A DNA stretch of 64,000 bases from Halioxenophilus aromaticivorans (GTDB lineage: Bacteria; Pseudomonadota; Gammaproteobacteria; Pseudomonadales; Cellvibrionaceae): the NCBI RefSeq assembly GCF_042850945.1, contig NZ_AP031496.1, forward strand, positions 2,170,001-2,234,000, given 5' to 3'. The translations under genes were made by a program, and so were the position numbers. Shown one piece after another: positions 25,640-34,192 of this stretch (position 1 is the stretch's first letter; every line of letters starts with the position of its first letter). The notes beneath the pieces were generated by a model. The model was given only the letters and a program-made list of their open reading frames with translations. It searched no databases and had not been told where the DNA came from.

Positions 25640-26752
25640 TTACCAGGCTTGAACAATGTCGCCTTGATTTACTTGGTAGGGCGGAGTGCCGCCGTTAAAG
25701 CGGGCGAGAGCACCGTTTGGATAGACTTGGGTAATAACAACTTCTCCGTTTTCTTCGTAACGATAGTGGGGTGTGCCATCAAGAGTGTGGCGTAATTGAA
25801 TTCGGCGTAGCAGTTTTAATGTGTCACCAGGTAGGATTAAAGCTTCGGTGCCCGTAGCAAAGGTTATTGCAGAGCCGGATACCGAAGTAACACTCGCCTG
25901 CATGGGTAGGCAGGTGAGCGTATCTGCTAACCACGACGTTTGGTGATTAAGATAGGTATCCAATAAATTGGCAAAATGGTCGTTTTTGCCCTGGGCCGTC
26001 AATACCCGGTTTTTGCCTTTCATAGACCATTGATCTTCCGCCCGGCCTTGATAGTAGCTTTCGTCAATTATAGCGCCTGTGGCACCATCGAATACCGACA
26101 GGGTCATTTCTAGCGCTCGGTTTTTCTTGGCCGGCTGGCCAGGAATAATATTTTTCACCTTTTGCATTAGAGAGTGAGGCTCACCGACGTGGGCAGCGTT
26201 ATTAATGATTCCGGCAATCACAAATTGCGTGTTGTGCTTTTGGGCAATGTGCCGAATATAGGCCGGCACGTCCAACTCGGCATGAGCAACGGCATTGGGC
26301 GATTTCTCGCCGGAGGCGTCGATGACGACGAAGCTGTCTCTATCCATACGTTGCCCAAGTATCCGCGGCAGCTCTTGATGAATGGCCCCAAGATCCACGG
26401 TTTGATGGGGGTTTTCAATATCAAAGCCCAGGAAGGCAACCTTTTTACGGTAATTAAAGCGCGGGTCCGGAATATTCAGGCACGCACGGCTGAGGTTAGT
26501 TAGGCCTGCGCCGGCGGCCGGTGATTCTAAGCCTACTGTGCTAAACCCCGTATCGGCTGCTCCGGTTGCGGATGGCGACTCGTTTTCTCCCAACTCTTTA
26601 TTGCCTAAAAAATAATCCAAATCTCTAATTTGTTCGATGGTATCACTGATAAATTCGCCGGTGGCGGCGCAGCCTTGCAGTGCAATGCTGATCATGGTAA
26701 TGCGGGCCAAGTGGCCTAGGCGAGAGGGTTTAATGGCTTTATTTGCAAACAT
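25640..26752 (-). CDS. FlgT-like lipoprotein
   Basis: A protein of about 370 residues with a lipoprotein signal (ITMISIALQGCAATGE, lipobox LQGC). The region after about 95 resembles FlgT middle and C-terminal domains: YRKKVAFLGFDIENPHQ, QFVIAGIINNA, SVFDGATGAIIDESYYQG, the cysteine in TLTCLP, then VTSVSGSAITFATGTEALIL and a second beta barrel ending YQVNQGDIVQAW. In Vibrio, FlgT forms the H ring around the LP ring and is a soluble periplasmic protein; here a lipid anchor is predicted. Its place beside an usher, not beside flgO/flgP, is unusual. The start at 26752 is the best fit; upstream ATGs exist. Confidence 0.65.
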   Translation of the reverse strand: MFANKAIKPSRLGHLARITMISIALQGCAATGEFISDTIEQIRDLDYFLGNKELGENESPSATGAADTGFSTVGLESPAAGAGLTNLSRACLNIPDPRFNYRKKVAFLGFDIENPHQTVDLGAIHQELPRILGQRMDRDSFVVIDASGEKSPNAVAHAELDVPAYIRHIAQKHNTQFVIAGIINNAAHVGEPHSLMQKVKNIIPGQPAKKNRALEMTLSVFDGATGAIIDESYYQGRAEDQWSMKGKNRVLTAQGKNDHFANLLDTYLNHQTSWLADTLTCLPMQASVTSVSGSAITFATGTEALILPGDTLKLLRRIQLRHTLDGTPHYRYEENGEVVITQVYPNGALARFNGGTPPYQVNQGDIVQAW

Positions 26753-27196
26753 ACGTAGAGTCCATTTTTCGTCAGCGATCATTCGGTTTAACCCGGCAGG
26801 GTGCAATACCTGTGCCTGAACTTCGACGAAATTGGGTTGGTCAGTCGGCGTTGGACAGTGGCCAGAGTTTTTCCTAAGACCTTAGTATTTAAAGCGTTTT
26901 CTGGGCTGATGAACACCAAAAGGTTGGATGGCATTCTAATTGCAAAATCCCATGGGCTATAGGTTATTACGATAAATTTTTGACGCCTTTTATATTTTCT
27001 AAATGACCGAGTGTCGTTAATTTATCGCTTAGGGCACAGCAATTAGCAGTGGTTTTTACCCGGCACAATGTTAGGGGAAAGCAGTTTCCGCAATAGGCAA
27101 TAGCCCTCAGAGAAAAGCGGCAAATAGTTGCCGCCGTATCAAATCAGTCGATCACATTAAAGCAGTTGTGCTGGGGCACAACATTGGGATACCTGT
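26753..27196. other. Divergent promoter region between the FlgT-like gene and the usher
   Basis: This region of about 440 bases contains no credible gene. It must hold the two divergent promoters. A 7-bp hairpin GTTGTGC-TGGG-GCACAAC at 27165-27182 sits 14 bases before the usher ATG and could affect its translation. Confidence 0.5.
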
Positions 27197-30139
27197 ATGA
27201 AACTACCATCGTTAATCAACCGCGGGCGAGCTTTAAGCTCCGTTGGCAGAACTCCTAGCGCAAAAAAAACGTGGGCTCTCGTTGTTACTGCGGTGATATC
27301 GGGTCAACCCTGGTGTATTCAGCAGGCGGCGGCCCAGGCGGCGGCCCAGGTGTTTAGCGAGGACGATCTGGTTATTTTGGATTTACGCTATCAACGATAC
27401 CAAGTGGGCCAGGGCCTAGAAGGCTACCGTTATCAAAACAGCGTCTATTTCGCTTTGGTGGATATCATTGGTGTGTTGGAGATGCCCATCGAACTGCAGG
27501 CTAATTCGGCTAAAGGTAAACTGAATGACAAAATAAAATTCAGTTTAGACTACGGTGGCGACGGCTGGCAGATTAAAGTGGGAAAAGAAACGCTTGATTT
27601 GCCACCAAAAGCCTTGGTTGAACACGATGGGCTTTTATATGCCTCCGAGCAGGCGTTGGAGCAAATGTTTAAACTGGATATTGGTTTAAAGTTGTCTGAC
27701 TCCTACGCCACCGTGGATAGCGAAGTCTCACTGCCATTTCAGCAGTCCTTGGAGCGCCGCAACCGGGTTTTAACCAGCTTGGACAGCATTGGCGAGTACG
27801 AAAACCCCATTCTTGATGTTCCCTATAGCCTAATCGAAATACCTTCTGCGGATTTACGCGTGGCACACACCGTGCGTAAATTGCAAGACCAAGATGAAAC
27901 CCTGCGGTCAACGTTTTATACATTGGTTAGCAATGGCGACCTGGGCTATATGAACAGTAACGTGTTCGTCAACGGCTCGCGGGAAGACGGCATTAATAAC
28001 GTTAGCGTACGTTTCGACCGTTACTCTGCCCAGAGAGACCTGTTGGGCCCGTTATCGCTGTCCCAGGTTTCCTTCGGCGATATTGATGCCCCAGGGGCGT
28101 TATCCAGCTACGGTCGCGGTGTGTTGGTGTCTAACGAGGCTAAAACTAGCCAGTTTATGCGTGATTTTACCTCTATTGAGGGTAACCATTATCCTGGCTG
28201 GGAAGTGGAGCTATTGTTGGATGACAGCGTCATCGACTACCAAGAGATCGGCCAGGACGGCCGCTACCGGTTCGATGACGTAATTCTGACCCAGGGCAAC
28301 AATAACTACAGCTTGGTATTTTACGGCCCGAACGGTGAACGTGAGGTGGAAAGCCGTAACCTATACGTGGGCGAGGATTCGGAAGACATTCGAAAACTGC
28401 GTTACAGTGTTTCCTTTACCCAGCCCAACGTGCGGCTATACAGCGATAACGCCAATAATAACTCCAGTATTTGGCAGGCCAACGTGGTAAGCCGTTTTGC
28501 CATGACCAATTGGCTGTCGTTTAATGCCGGTTACAGCTTACGCCATTGGGATGAATTGGACCTTTCCGAAGAACGGTTATTGGCCGATGACCGCGCCGAT
28601 GAATTTTATAGAGTGGGCGTTGCTGCCAATATTCTAGGCCAGCAATTGTCGGTGCAGGCGGACCGAGTTAATGACAATCCCTTTGACATCACCTACGGTT
28701 TGGGCGGTGGTCGCGGTGCCTTTCGTTATCGCTTGTCGTACACACAATTCGGCCAGCAGGAAGAGGGGGAAACCTATTACGATCCGCTCACTGACACCGA
28801 GATAGACCGCGGCGAATCCACCCTAGAGGCTGTGATCAAAGCCAAGCTGTTTGGTGTAACGGCGTTGTTTAATGGCTCACAGATCAATTACGAAGATTAT
28901 TCCCTAAATCGCAGCCGGTTTATCGTCTCCAGCGGTTACAACCGTTTAAATTTCAGCACCGGCTTCGAATACATCGAAAGTTTGATCGACGAGCAGGTGC
29001 AAGATCAACTGCTGGGCGACCTCTTTGTCGGTTCAGGCCTAGGCCCATTGACCGCACGCCTGCGCGCCAGTTATCAAATTCAACCCGAGGCCGAACTGGC
29101 CAGTATCGGAGTTGCTTCCAGTCTGCGTTTAAGCCGCGATGTTAATGTCAATTTTGACTACGACCATTCACTACTCACCGACACTGATACCTATCGAGTG
29201 GGTATGAAATGGACCACACCGTATTTAACCATCACACCATCCGTCGCCTACCACGATACCGGATATGTCTCAGGCAACTTAAACGTGCTAATGCCCATGG
29301 GTTCCCGTTCCGGTGCCCTGGGTAACTACTATATGGTCGACCGTCGTTCTATCTCCAATCGCGGTACCGTAAAAGCACGTTTATTTGAAGACGAAAATGG
29401 TAATGGCAGCTTTGATTTGGGTGAGCGATTGCTCAGCGGTGGAGTAGTGCATTCACTGCAAACCCGTCAACGGGCGGAATCGGATGACGTGGGTGTCGCC
29501 ACATTAGACAATGTGCGCACTTGGTTTCCATCGGACATCGTTTACGAAAGCGATACCATCGACGATTACTCCATGCGTTACGGTGGCGACATGTTCGCCG
29601 TTGAAGCTCGCCCGGGCAAGGTTATTGAAGTTGACCTGCCGTTTTATCGGGCCGGTGACGTAGACGGGACTGTGTTCCGTTACTTGTCCGATGGCAGCCA
29701 CCGAGAGGCTCGCGGTGTGCGTATCGAGTTAGTGAAAGCTGGTGGCGAGGTGGTGGCGACAACCGTTACCGCCAGTGATGGCTTCTATAGTTTTGAGCGA
29801 GTGTTGCCAGGCCAGTATTTGGTTAGAGTCACCGGTGAAGCCGCCGATGCGCGCAACAATCGCAGCGTTATTATTGATCGCACCGGTAATTTTGTTGGCG
29901 GCGTTGATATCTTTTTGGCTCAGACCGGTAGTGCGCGACCGGGCAGTGATCGCGCCAGTGCATTGCCGGTAACGTCTGCTGCAACTCCAGACAGCGCCTC
30001 ACTGTACCGGGTTCCCACAGCTGCCAATAAACTATCGGTTCCAGCAGGGCTGAGTGATGCCGAAGTGCAAACCTCCTCGGTAAATCCTGGCAGTCATTCG
30101 GTAAATACACTCAGTCTTATTTCGGCTCAAAACCGCTAG
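27197..30139 (+). CDS. Atypical outer-membrane usher protein
   Basis: A 980-residue secreted protein: a basic signal peptide (about 1-49, ending QAAAQA), an N-terminal domain (50-230), and a long stretch of amphipathic beta strands (about 330-700) typical of an outer-membrane barrel, including DITYGLGGGRGAFRYRLSYT. The usher plug/barrel region shows FVNGSREDGINNVSVRFDR and SYGRGVLVSNEAK. The C-terminal part (about 725-900) has SdrD-B/carboxypeptidase-regulatory-like Ig domains: FEDENGNGSFDLGERLLSGG, then SDGFYSFERVLPGQYLVRV. It should secrete and assemble subunits delivered by the chaperone at 23105. It does not look like a classical FimD and probably belongs to an alternative usher clade. 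Confidence 0.75.
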   Translation: MKLPSLINRGRALSSVGRTPSAKKTWALVVTAVISGQPWCIQQAAAQAAAQVFSEDDLVILDLRYQRYQVGQGLEGYRYQNSVYFALVDIIGVLEMPIELQANSAKGKLNDKIKFSLDYGGDGWQIKVGKETLDLPPKALVEHDGLLYASEQALEQMFKLDIGLKLSDSYATVDSEVSLPFQQSLERRNRVLTSLDSIGEYENPILDVPYSLIEIPSADLRVAHTVRKLQDQDETLRSTFYTLVSNGDLGYMNSNVFVNGSREDGINNVSVRFDRYSAQRDLLGPLSLSQVSFGDIDAPGALSSYGRGVLVSNEAKTSQFMRDFTSIEGNHYPGWEVELLLDDSVIDYQEIGQDGRYRFDDVILTQGNNNYSLVFYGPNGEREVESRNLYVGEDSEDIRKLRYSVSFTQPNVRLYSDNANNNSSIWQANVVSRFAMTNWLSFNAGYSLRHWDELDLSEERLLADDRADEFYRVGVAANILGQQLSVQADRVNDNPFDITYGLGGGRGAFRYRLSYTQFGQQEEGETYYDPLTDTEIDRGESTLEAVIKAKLFGVTALFNGSQINYEDYSLNRSRFIVSSGYNRLNFSTGFEYIESLIDEQVQDQLLGDLFVGSGLGPLTARLRASYQIQPEAELASIGVASSLRLSRDVNVNFDYDHSLLTDTDTYRVGMKWTTPYLTITPSVAYHDTGYVSGNLNVLMPMGSRSGALGNYYMVDRRSISNRGTVKARLFEDENGNGSFDLGERLLSGGVVHSLQTRQRAESDDVGVATLDNVRTWFPSDIVYESDTIDDYSMRYGGDMFAVEARPGKVIEVDLPFYRAGDVDGTVFRYLSDGSHREARGVRIELVKAGGEVVATTVTASDGFYSFERVLPGQYLVRVTGEAADARNNRSVIIDRTGNFVGGVDIFLAQTGSARPGSDRASALPVTSAATPDSASLYRVPTAANKLSVPAGLSDAEVQTSSVNPGSHSVNTLSLISAQNR

Positions 30140-30171
30140 CCCTGAAAGTCCAACTTGGAGAATCTATCGCA

Positions 30172-31269
30172 GTGAAATCCATGAAGCATTTGCTCGGCAT
30201 TGCACCACTTTTATGTTGCTTAAGCGCACTGAGCTATGGTCAGGCGTTGGAGCCCATTGAAGGTATTTTCGATATTGAAAACGCAGTGGCCATGCCACCA
30301 CCACCGGCCGTTGTCACCGCAACCCCGAACAAGGCCGAGCTAGGCCCTGCGGTGACTAATCAAAACCAGGACACCAACCCGTTACCAATCGCAGTTGCCG
30401 CTCCTGTGACGACGGCTGTGCCTGTCTCCCAGTCAACACTGGCGACAACAGGTGAGTTACCGGCACAGCTCGCTGGTAGTATGACTCCGGTGACAGAATT
30501 TAACGAGGTGGATTTTTCCCAGGCCGTTGCCACCCAACAGCAAACCACCGAAGCACTCACCGATATCCAAATGAAACAAATGGAAATCCAAGAGCAGCAG
30601 CTCAAACGGATTGAACAAGTAGAGCAGGGCTTGAATAAACTGGTGAAGAAGCAGTCCTTCTCGAAATCTATTATGGGAACCATTCTTTCGGCTGCCACCA
30701 CGGCAGATCCAGTGCTGGCCGCCATAGGCGGGATTGCCGGTTTTTTAATTGGTAAAGCTGAAGACTACAAAGACGCGGAAAAAAAGAACTACGACATCCA
30801 ACAAGATATCCTGCGCAAGGCGCAGGGATTCTATACCAACGAAGAATTAAAATTAGCCGCTTATGCCAATTTGGATTTAGACCCTAATTTAATTAGCCCA
30901 GAGCAAATCAAAATCTATGCAAACTACGTTGTAGAAGCGAAAACACGCATGCGCTCAGGCAGCTGGTTTCCCGGCCAAATGGTGCCCGGCGAGGCGGGTC
31001 AACCCGGATTTATGGTGGCCAGTCGCCAGGGGAATATCAGCAATAATTATCTTATGGCCAGCGCCCAGGCGCCAATGCAAGAGCTACCAAACGCCAATTA
31101 CGCCGATGTTTGTTATGGCCATTTAAACGCCGCACGTACGCGCGGTGGGCAGAATAACGAAGGCATAACCAATGCCGCCTTGGTAGCAGAGGAAGCCGGT
31201 GATACTCACTCTCTGGCGATTCAGCAGCGGCGTAACCTGGCGCGTTACTGTTTTTATTCCCTGCGTTAA
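30172..31269 (+). CDS. Secreted coiled-coil protein of unknown function, usher-linked
   Basis: A 365-residue protein with a signal peptide (MKHLLGIAPLLCCLSALSYG, cleavage after GQA). A Pro/Thr/Ala-rich segment follows, then a coiled coil (about 118-165, Gln/Met/Lys-rich with TDIQMKQMEIQEQQLKRIEQ), a glycine-rich hydrophobic helix (PVLAAIGGIAGFLIGKAED) and a conserved-looking C-terminus with three Cys. The start is GTG at 30172 (GGAG 11 bases before) or ATG at 30181. It lies 32 bases after the usher, so it is probably part of the same export system, perhaps a cargo or assembly factor. I do not recognise the family. Confidence 0.6.
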   Translation: MKSMKHLLGIAPLLCCLSALSYGQALEPIEGIFDIENAVAMPPPPAVVTATPNKAELGPAVTNQNQDTNPLPIAVAAPVTTAVPVSQSTLATTGELPAQLAGSMTPVTEFNEVDFSQAVATQQQTTEALTDIQMKQMEIQEQQLKRIEQVEQGLNKLVKKQSFSKSIMGTILSAATTADPVLAAIGGIAGFLIGKAEDYKDAEKKNYDIQQDILRKAQGFYTNEELKLAAYANLDLDPNLISPEQIKIYANYVVEAKTRMRSGSWFPGQMVPGEAGQPGFMVASRQGNISNNYLMASAQAPMQELPNANYADVCYGHLNAARTRGGQNNEGITNAALVAEEAGDTHSLAIQQRRNLARYCFYSLR

Positions 31270-31481
31270 TCGTCTTTCGGGCGCGGCTTCGCGAAAGAGG
31301 TGGCGTGCATTACCCACTAATGCCGGTGAGTTCACAAAAGCAATAAAATAACGGCCATTACAAAAGCGGCTATGGCTTTCGTCACTATACTGAAATCTGT
31401 GATTGGTAGTGGAGGTTCAAATCGGTCTCGCTGCTTTAAATTAATCAGTCATAAAACAACGAAAAATACGGAATCTTTGCT

Positions 31482-31507
31482 TTAACTTTGGCGGCTTATG
31501 CCGATAC
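31482..31507 (+). promoter_or_regulatory. Sigma-28-like promoter of the small gene at 31544
   Basis: TTAA, a 14-base spacer and GCCGATAC match the sigma-28 pattern, with seven of eight -10 bases correct but a spacer one base short. It ends 36 bases before the start codon, as in late flagellar genes. Confidence 0.5.
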
Positions 31508-31543
31508 CAAGTTAAAGAAATTGAAGGTATGGAGAAGACTGTT

Positions 31544-31795
31544 ATGTCGAGCATCGCAAACTTAAATCGTTATCGCTTACAAAAAGCACGCCGCAGAATG
31601 CCGTTGGCTGCGTACCTGCAAGAAGATCAATGTTTGATCGAATTAGATACAGTGATCAACAAATCCCTTAATCTAGTATTGGCAGACCCAAAACTCGACC
31701 AGCGAACTAAAGAAATTGAACTGCGGCAAACCCTCAGCGTGTATCGCCACGTCACGGAGCGTTTGGACGACTGCCAACTGCCTTATCCCTTCTAG
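31544..31795 (+). CDS. Small conserved-looking protein of unknown function
   Basis: An 83-residue, Arg/Leu-rich, probably all-helical cytoplasmic protein (for example NLNRYRLQKARRRMPLAAYL and ELRQTLSVYRHVTERLDDC). The ATG at 31544 is preferred over 31529 because a GGAGAAG ribosome site lies seven bases before it. A sigma-28-like promoter lies upstream and a terminator downstream, making it a one-gene unit immediately before fleQ. This suggests a late flagellar or motility role, perhaps a regulator or chaperone, but nothing in the sequence identifies it. Confidence 0.65.
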   Translation: MSSIANLNRYRLQKARRRMPLAAYLQEDQCLIELDTVINKSLNLVLADPKLDQRTKEIELRQTLSVYRHVTERLDDCQLPYPF

Positions 31796-32486
31796 TAGTC
31801 ATTAGTTGCCGTTCTAGTCGCCTTCAGAGCGGTACGGTATGGCGGGCACAACAAACAAGAGGCTCATCGATTGATGGGCCTTTTTTGTGGTAGGTGGAAG
31901 CCGATGATTACGCCATCCGAAACGATTGGTCCAAGCAAAGAGAGACTGTGTCACGCGTTTAGCCTTTGGCGCCTTAAGCCAAACCGCCCGTCACACTTTG
32001 CCTGTTGATTAATTGATCACTCTTGCGCCATAGCGATAGCTTTGCTCTCCAGAACTGTAATTTTTCTACTCACTCACCAAGCTCTGATTCCCCAGTTTAT
32101 GCAATGGATTTGAAAAAATTGATAAGCATCAAAGGCCTATCGTCCATTTCGTGAAGCTTGCACCTGTGCTGACAAAGCCCCGATTGTGCCCGGGTTTCAG
32201 CGGTTAGTGGGCGCTTTGGTAGTGTTGTTTCGCGTCAGCATTCTGTCAGTTTAGACAGTTTTTAACACAGACAATAAATTGACTTTAGCCAATTGCTGGT
32301 CTAATTTTTTTACCAGGCAGCCATTAATTTGGCTTAGAATGACGCCCCCCAAGCTCTGTGTACTTCGATGTTTGAAACAACATAACTTGTACTGGTGACG
32401 CTGGCGTAAAACTCAGCAGGGAAGGCTTACGCCGCCGAGGTTTGGCTCGGGCCAGAGAAACACACACCGATTTAGGCCAAAGAAGA
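31796..32486. other. Intergenic region upstream of fleQ
   Basis: This 691-base region contains no credible gene. It holds a terminator (31860-31886) and a possible sigma-70 promoter for fleQ: TTGACT at 32279-32284, a 17-base spacer and TAATTT at 32302-32307. Such a promoter would fit FleQ as the top-level regulator, which is sigma-70 dependent in Pseudomonas. Confidence 0.5.
31860..31886 (+). terminator. Terminator after the small gene
   Basis: AGGCTCATC pairs with GATGGGCCT (one T-G wobble) around GATT, followed by T6. Confidence 0.85.
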
Positions 32487-33935
32487 ATGTGGAAGGAACT
32501 TAAAGTACTTGTAATCGACGATGACCAACGCAGGCGCCACGACTTGAAAGTGGTGTTGGAATTTATGGGGGAGTCGGCGGTTGTAGCAGGGTCTAATGAC
32601 TGGGCGGAAGCCGTCGCCTCAGATTCCCACGGCCCGCAAACCTTCGTAACCGCCATGATAGGTAGCGATACCGATGCCTTGGCCGGTGTTATAGAACAAG
32701 TAAAGTCCTGGGATACTTCACTGCCATTTGTATTGGTTGGCAATCAATCCCATCTCACTAGTGTGGATTTACAAGACAACCAATTGTTCATCGGTCAAAT
32801 TGGTATGAATCCATCCTACGCTCACTTGATGGATACCCTGCATCGTGCCCAGCGGTTCCGTGAAGCCCAGGAGCGGGGTAAGCAGCAAACCAATCAGCAA
32901 CGTCCCATCCATCTGTTCCGCAGCTTGGTTGGCACCAGCCGAAAAATTGCTAGCGTGCGCGAGATGATGGCGCAGGTAGCCGATAAAGAAGTGAGCGTGT
33001 TGATTACCGGCGAATCCGGTACCGGTAAGGAAGTGGTTGCCCGGAATTTACATTACAGCTCCCAGCGCCGTAAAGGGCCGTTTGTGCCAGTTAACTGCGG
33101 GGCCATTCCAGCTGAGCTGTTAGAGAGTGAATTGTTCGGCCATGAAAAAGGTGCCTTCACCGGCGCTATCAGCTCCCGCGCAGGTCGTTTCGAATTGGCA
33201 GAAGGCGGCACCTTGTTCCTGGATGAAATTGGCGATATGCCACTGAATATGCAGGTTAAGTTGCTGCGGGTATTGCAAGAGCGCGTGTTTGAGCGTGTGG
33301 GCAGTAATAAGCCGCAAGAGGTCAATGTACGAGTGATTGCTGCAACCCACCGCAACCTGGAAAACATGATTGGTGACGGCTCTTTCCGCGAGGACTTGTA
33401 CTACCGCTTAAACGTTTTTCCTATTGAGATGCCAAGTCTTAGCCAGCGAGCCGAAGACATTCCCATCCTGATCAATGAATTGGTCTCTCGTTTGGAGGCT
33501 GAAAATCGAGGCTCCATTCGATTTAACTCCGCCGCCATTCTGTCTTTGAGCCGCCACCCATGGCCGGGCAACGTGCGTGAGCTGGCCAACCTGGTAGAGC
33601 GCATGGCCATCGTTCACCCGTACGGGGTCATTGGTGCCCAGGATTTGCCAGAAAAATACCGCCATGTCGAAATAGAAGAGGATATCCTAATGCCCGAGGC
33701 GCCGGCAGCCGGTGTGCCTAACGTGGTCAATATGGGGGATACCGCGCTGTTACCCGATGATGGCATAGATCTCAAAGAGTACCTTACCAACCTGGAGAAA
33801 AACCTCATCCAACAAGCGTTAGACGACTGTGGTGGTGTGGTTGCTCGGGCTGCCAATCGGCTTACCATTCGACGCACGACCTTGGTAGAAAAAATGCGAA
33901 AATATGGGCTCAATCGAGCAGAGGTGACCAGTTAA
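32487..33935 (+). CDS. fleQ: Flagellar master regulator FleQ
   Basis: A 482-residue sigma-54 activator. The N-terminal receiver-like domain (1-120) is degenerate: the usual phosphorylated aspartate is absent (TAMIGS where it would stand), as in Pseudomonas FleQ. The AAA+ domain has Walker A GESGTGKE, the sigma-54 contact loop GAFTGA and LFLDEIGDMP; a Fis-type helix-turn-helix ends the protein. The LFRSLVGTSRKI and VVARNLHYSS segments correspond to regions binding cyclic-di-GMP in FleQ, so that control is probably kept. The start at 32487 gives MWKELKVLVIDDD, matching FleQ relatives. It has its own unit, ended by a terminator. Confidence 0.96.
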   Translation: MWKELKVLVIDDDQRRRHDLKVVLEFMGESAVVAGSNDWAEAVASDSHGPQTFVTAMIGSDTDALAGVIEQVKSWDTSLPFVLVGNQSHLTSVDLQDNQLFIGQIGMNPSYAHLMDTLHRAQRFREAQERGKQQTNQQRPIHLFRSLVGTSRKIASVREMMAQVADKEVSVLITGESGTGKEVVARNLHYSSQRRKGPFVPVNCGAIPAELLESELFGHEKGAFTGAISSRAGRFELAEGGTLFLDEIGDMPLNMQVKLLRVLQERVFERVGSNKPQEVNVRVIAATHRNLENMIGDGSFREDLYYRLNVFPIEMPSLSQRAEDIPILINELVSRLEAENRGSIRFNSAAILSLSRHPWPGNVRELANLVERMAIVHPYGVIGAQDLPEKYRHVEIEEDILMPEAPAAGVPNVVNMGDTALLPDDGIDLKEYLTNLEKNLIQQALDDCGGVVARAANRLTIRRTTLVEKMRKYGLNRAEVTS

Positions 33936-33955
33936 ACTTCTTCGTCACAACAAAA

Positions 33956-33985
33956 AACCGCGGCAATCCACCGCGGTTTTTTTTT
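33956..33985 (+). terminator. Terminator after fleQ
   Basis: AACCGCGG pairs with CCGCGGTT around a 7-base loop, followed by a run of T. It isolates fleQ from fleSR. Confidence 0.92.
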
Positions 33986-34062
33986 GCGTTGGTTTTCTGG
34001 CATTTTCCATGCGATAGCGGCTCGATGTTGGTAAATAGCTGAATTTATTGCAATAAATTATC

Positions 34063-34078
34063 TGGCACCGCTATTGCA
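34063..34078 (+). promoter_or_regulatory. Sigma-54 promoter of fleS-fleR
   Basis: TGGCACCGCTATTGCA is a perfect match to TGGCAC-N5-TTGC. It lies 115 bases before fleS. FleQ-dependent sigma-54 transcription of fleSR is established in Pseudomonas aeruginosa. Confidence 0.93.
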
Positions 34079-34192
34079 CTCTTCCTAGAGAATTTCAAAA
34101 CAGGCGTGTTTTTTGACGCTTACAGCAAAGGTAAAAGGCTTTTGTTCGTATGTGTGGCGCGCCGTGTAATGCTAATGCCACAGGAATTTTGT

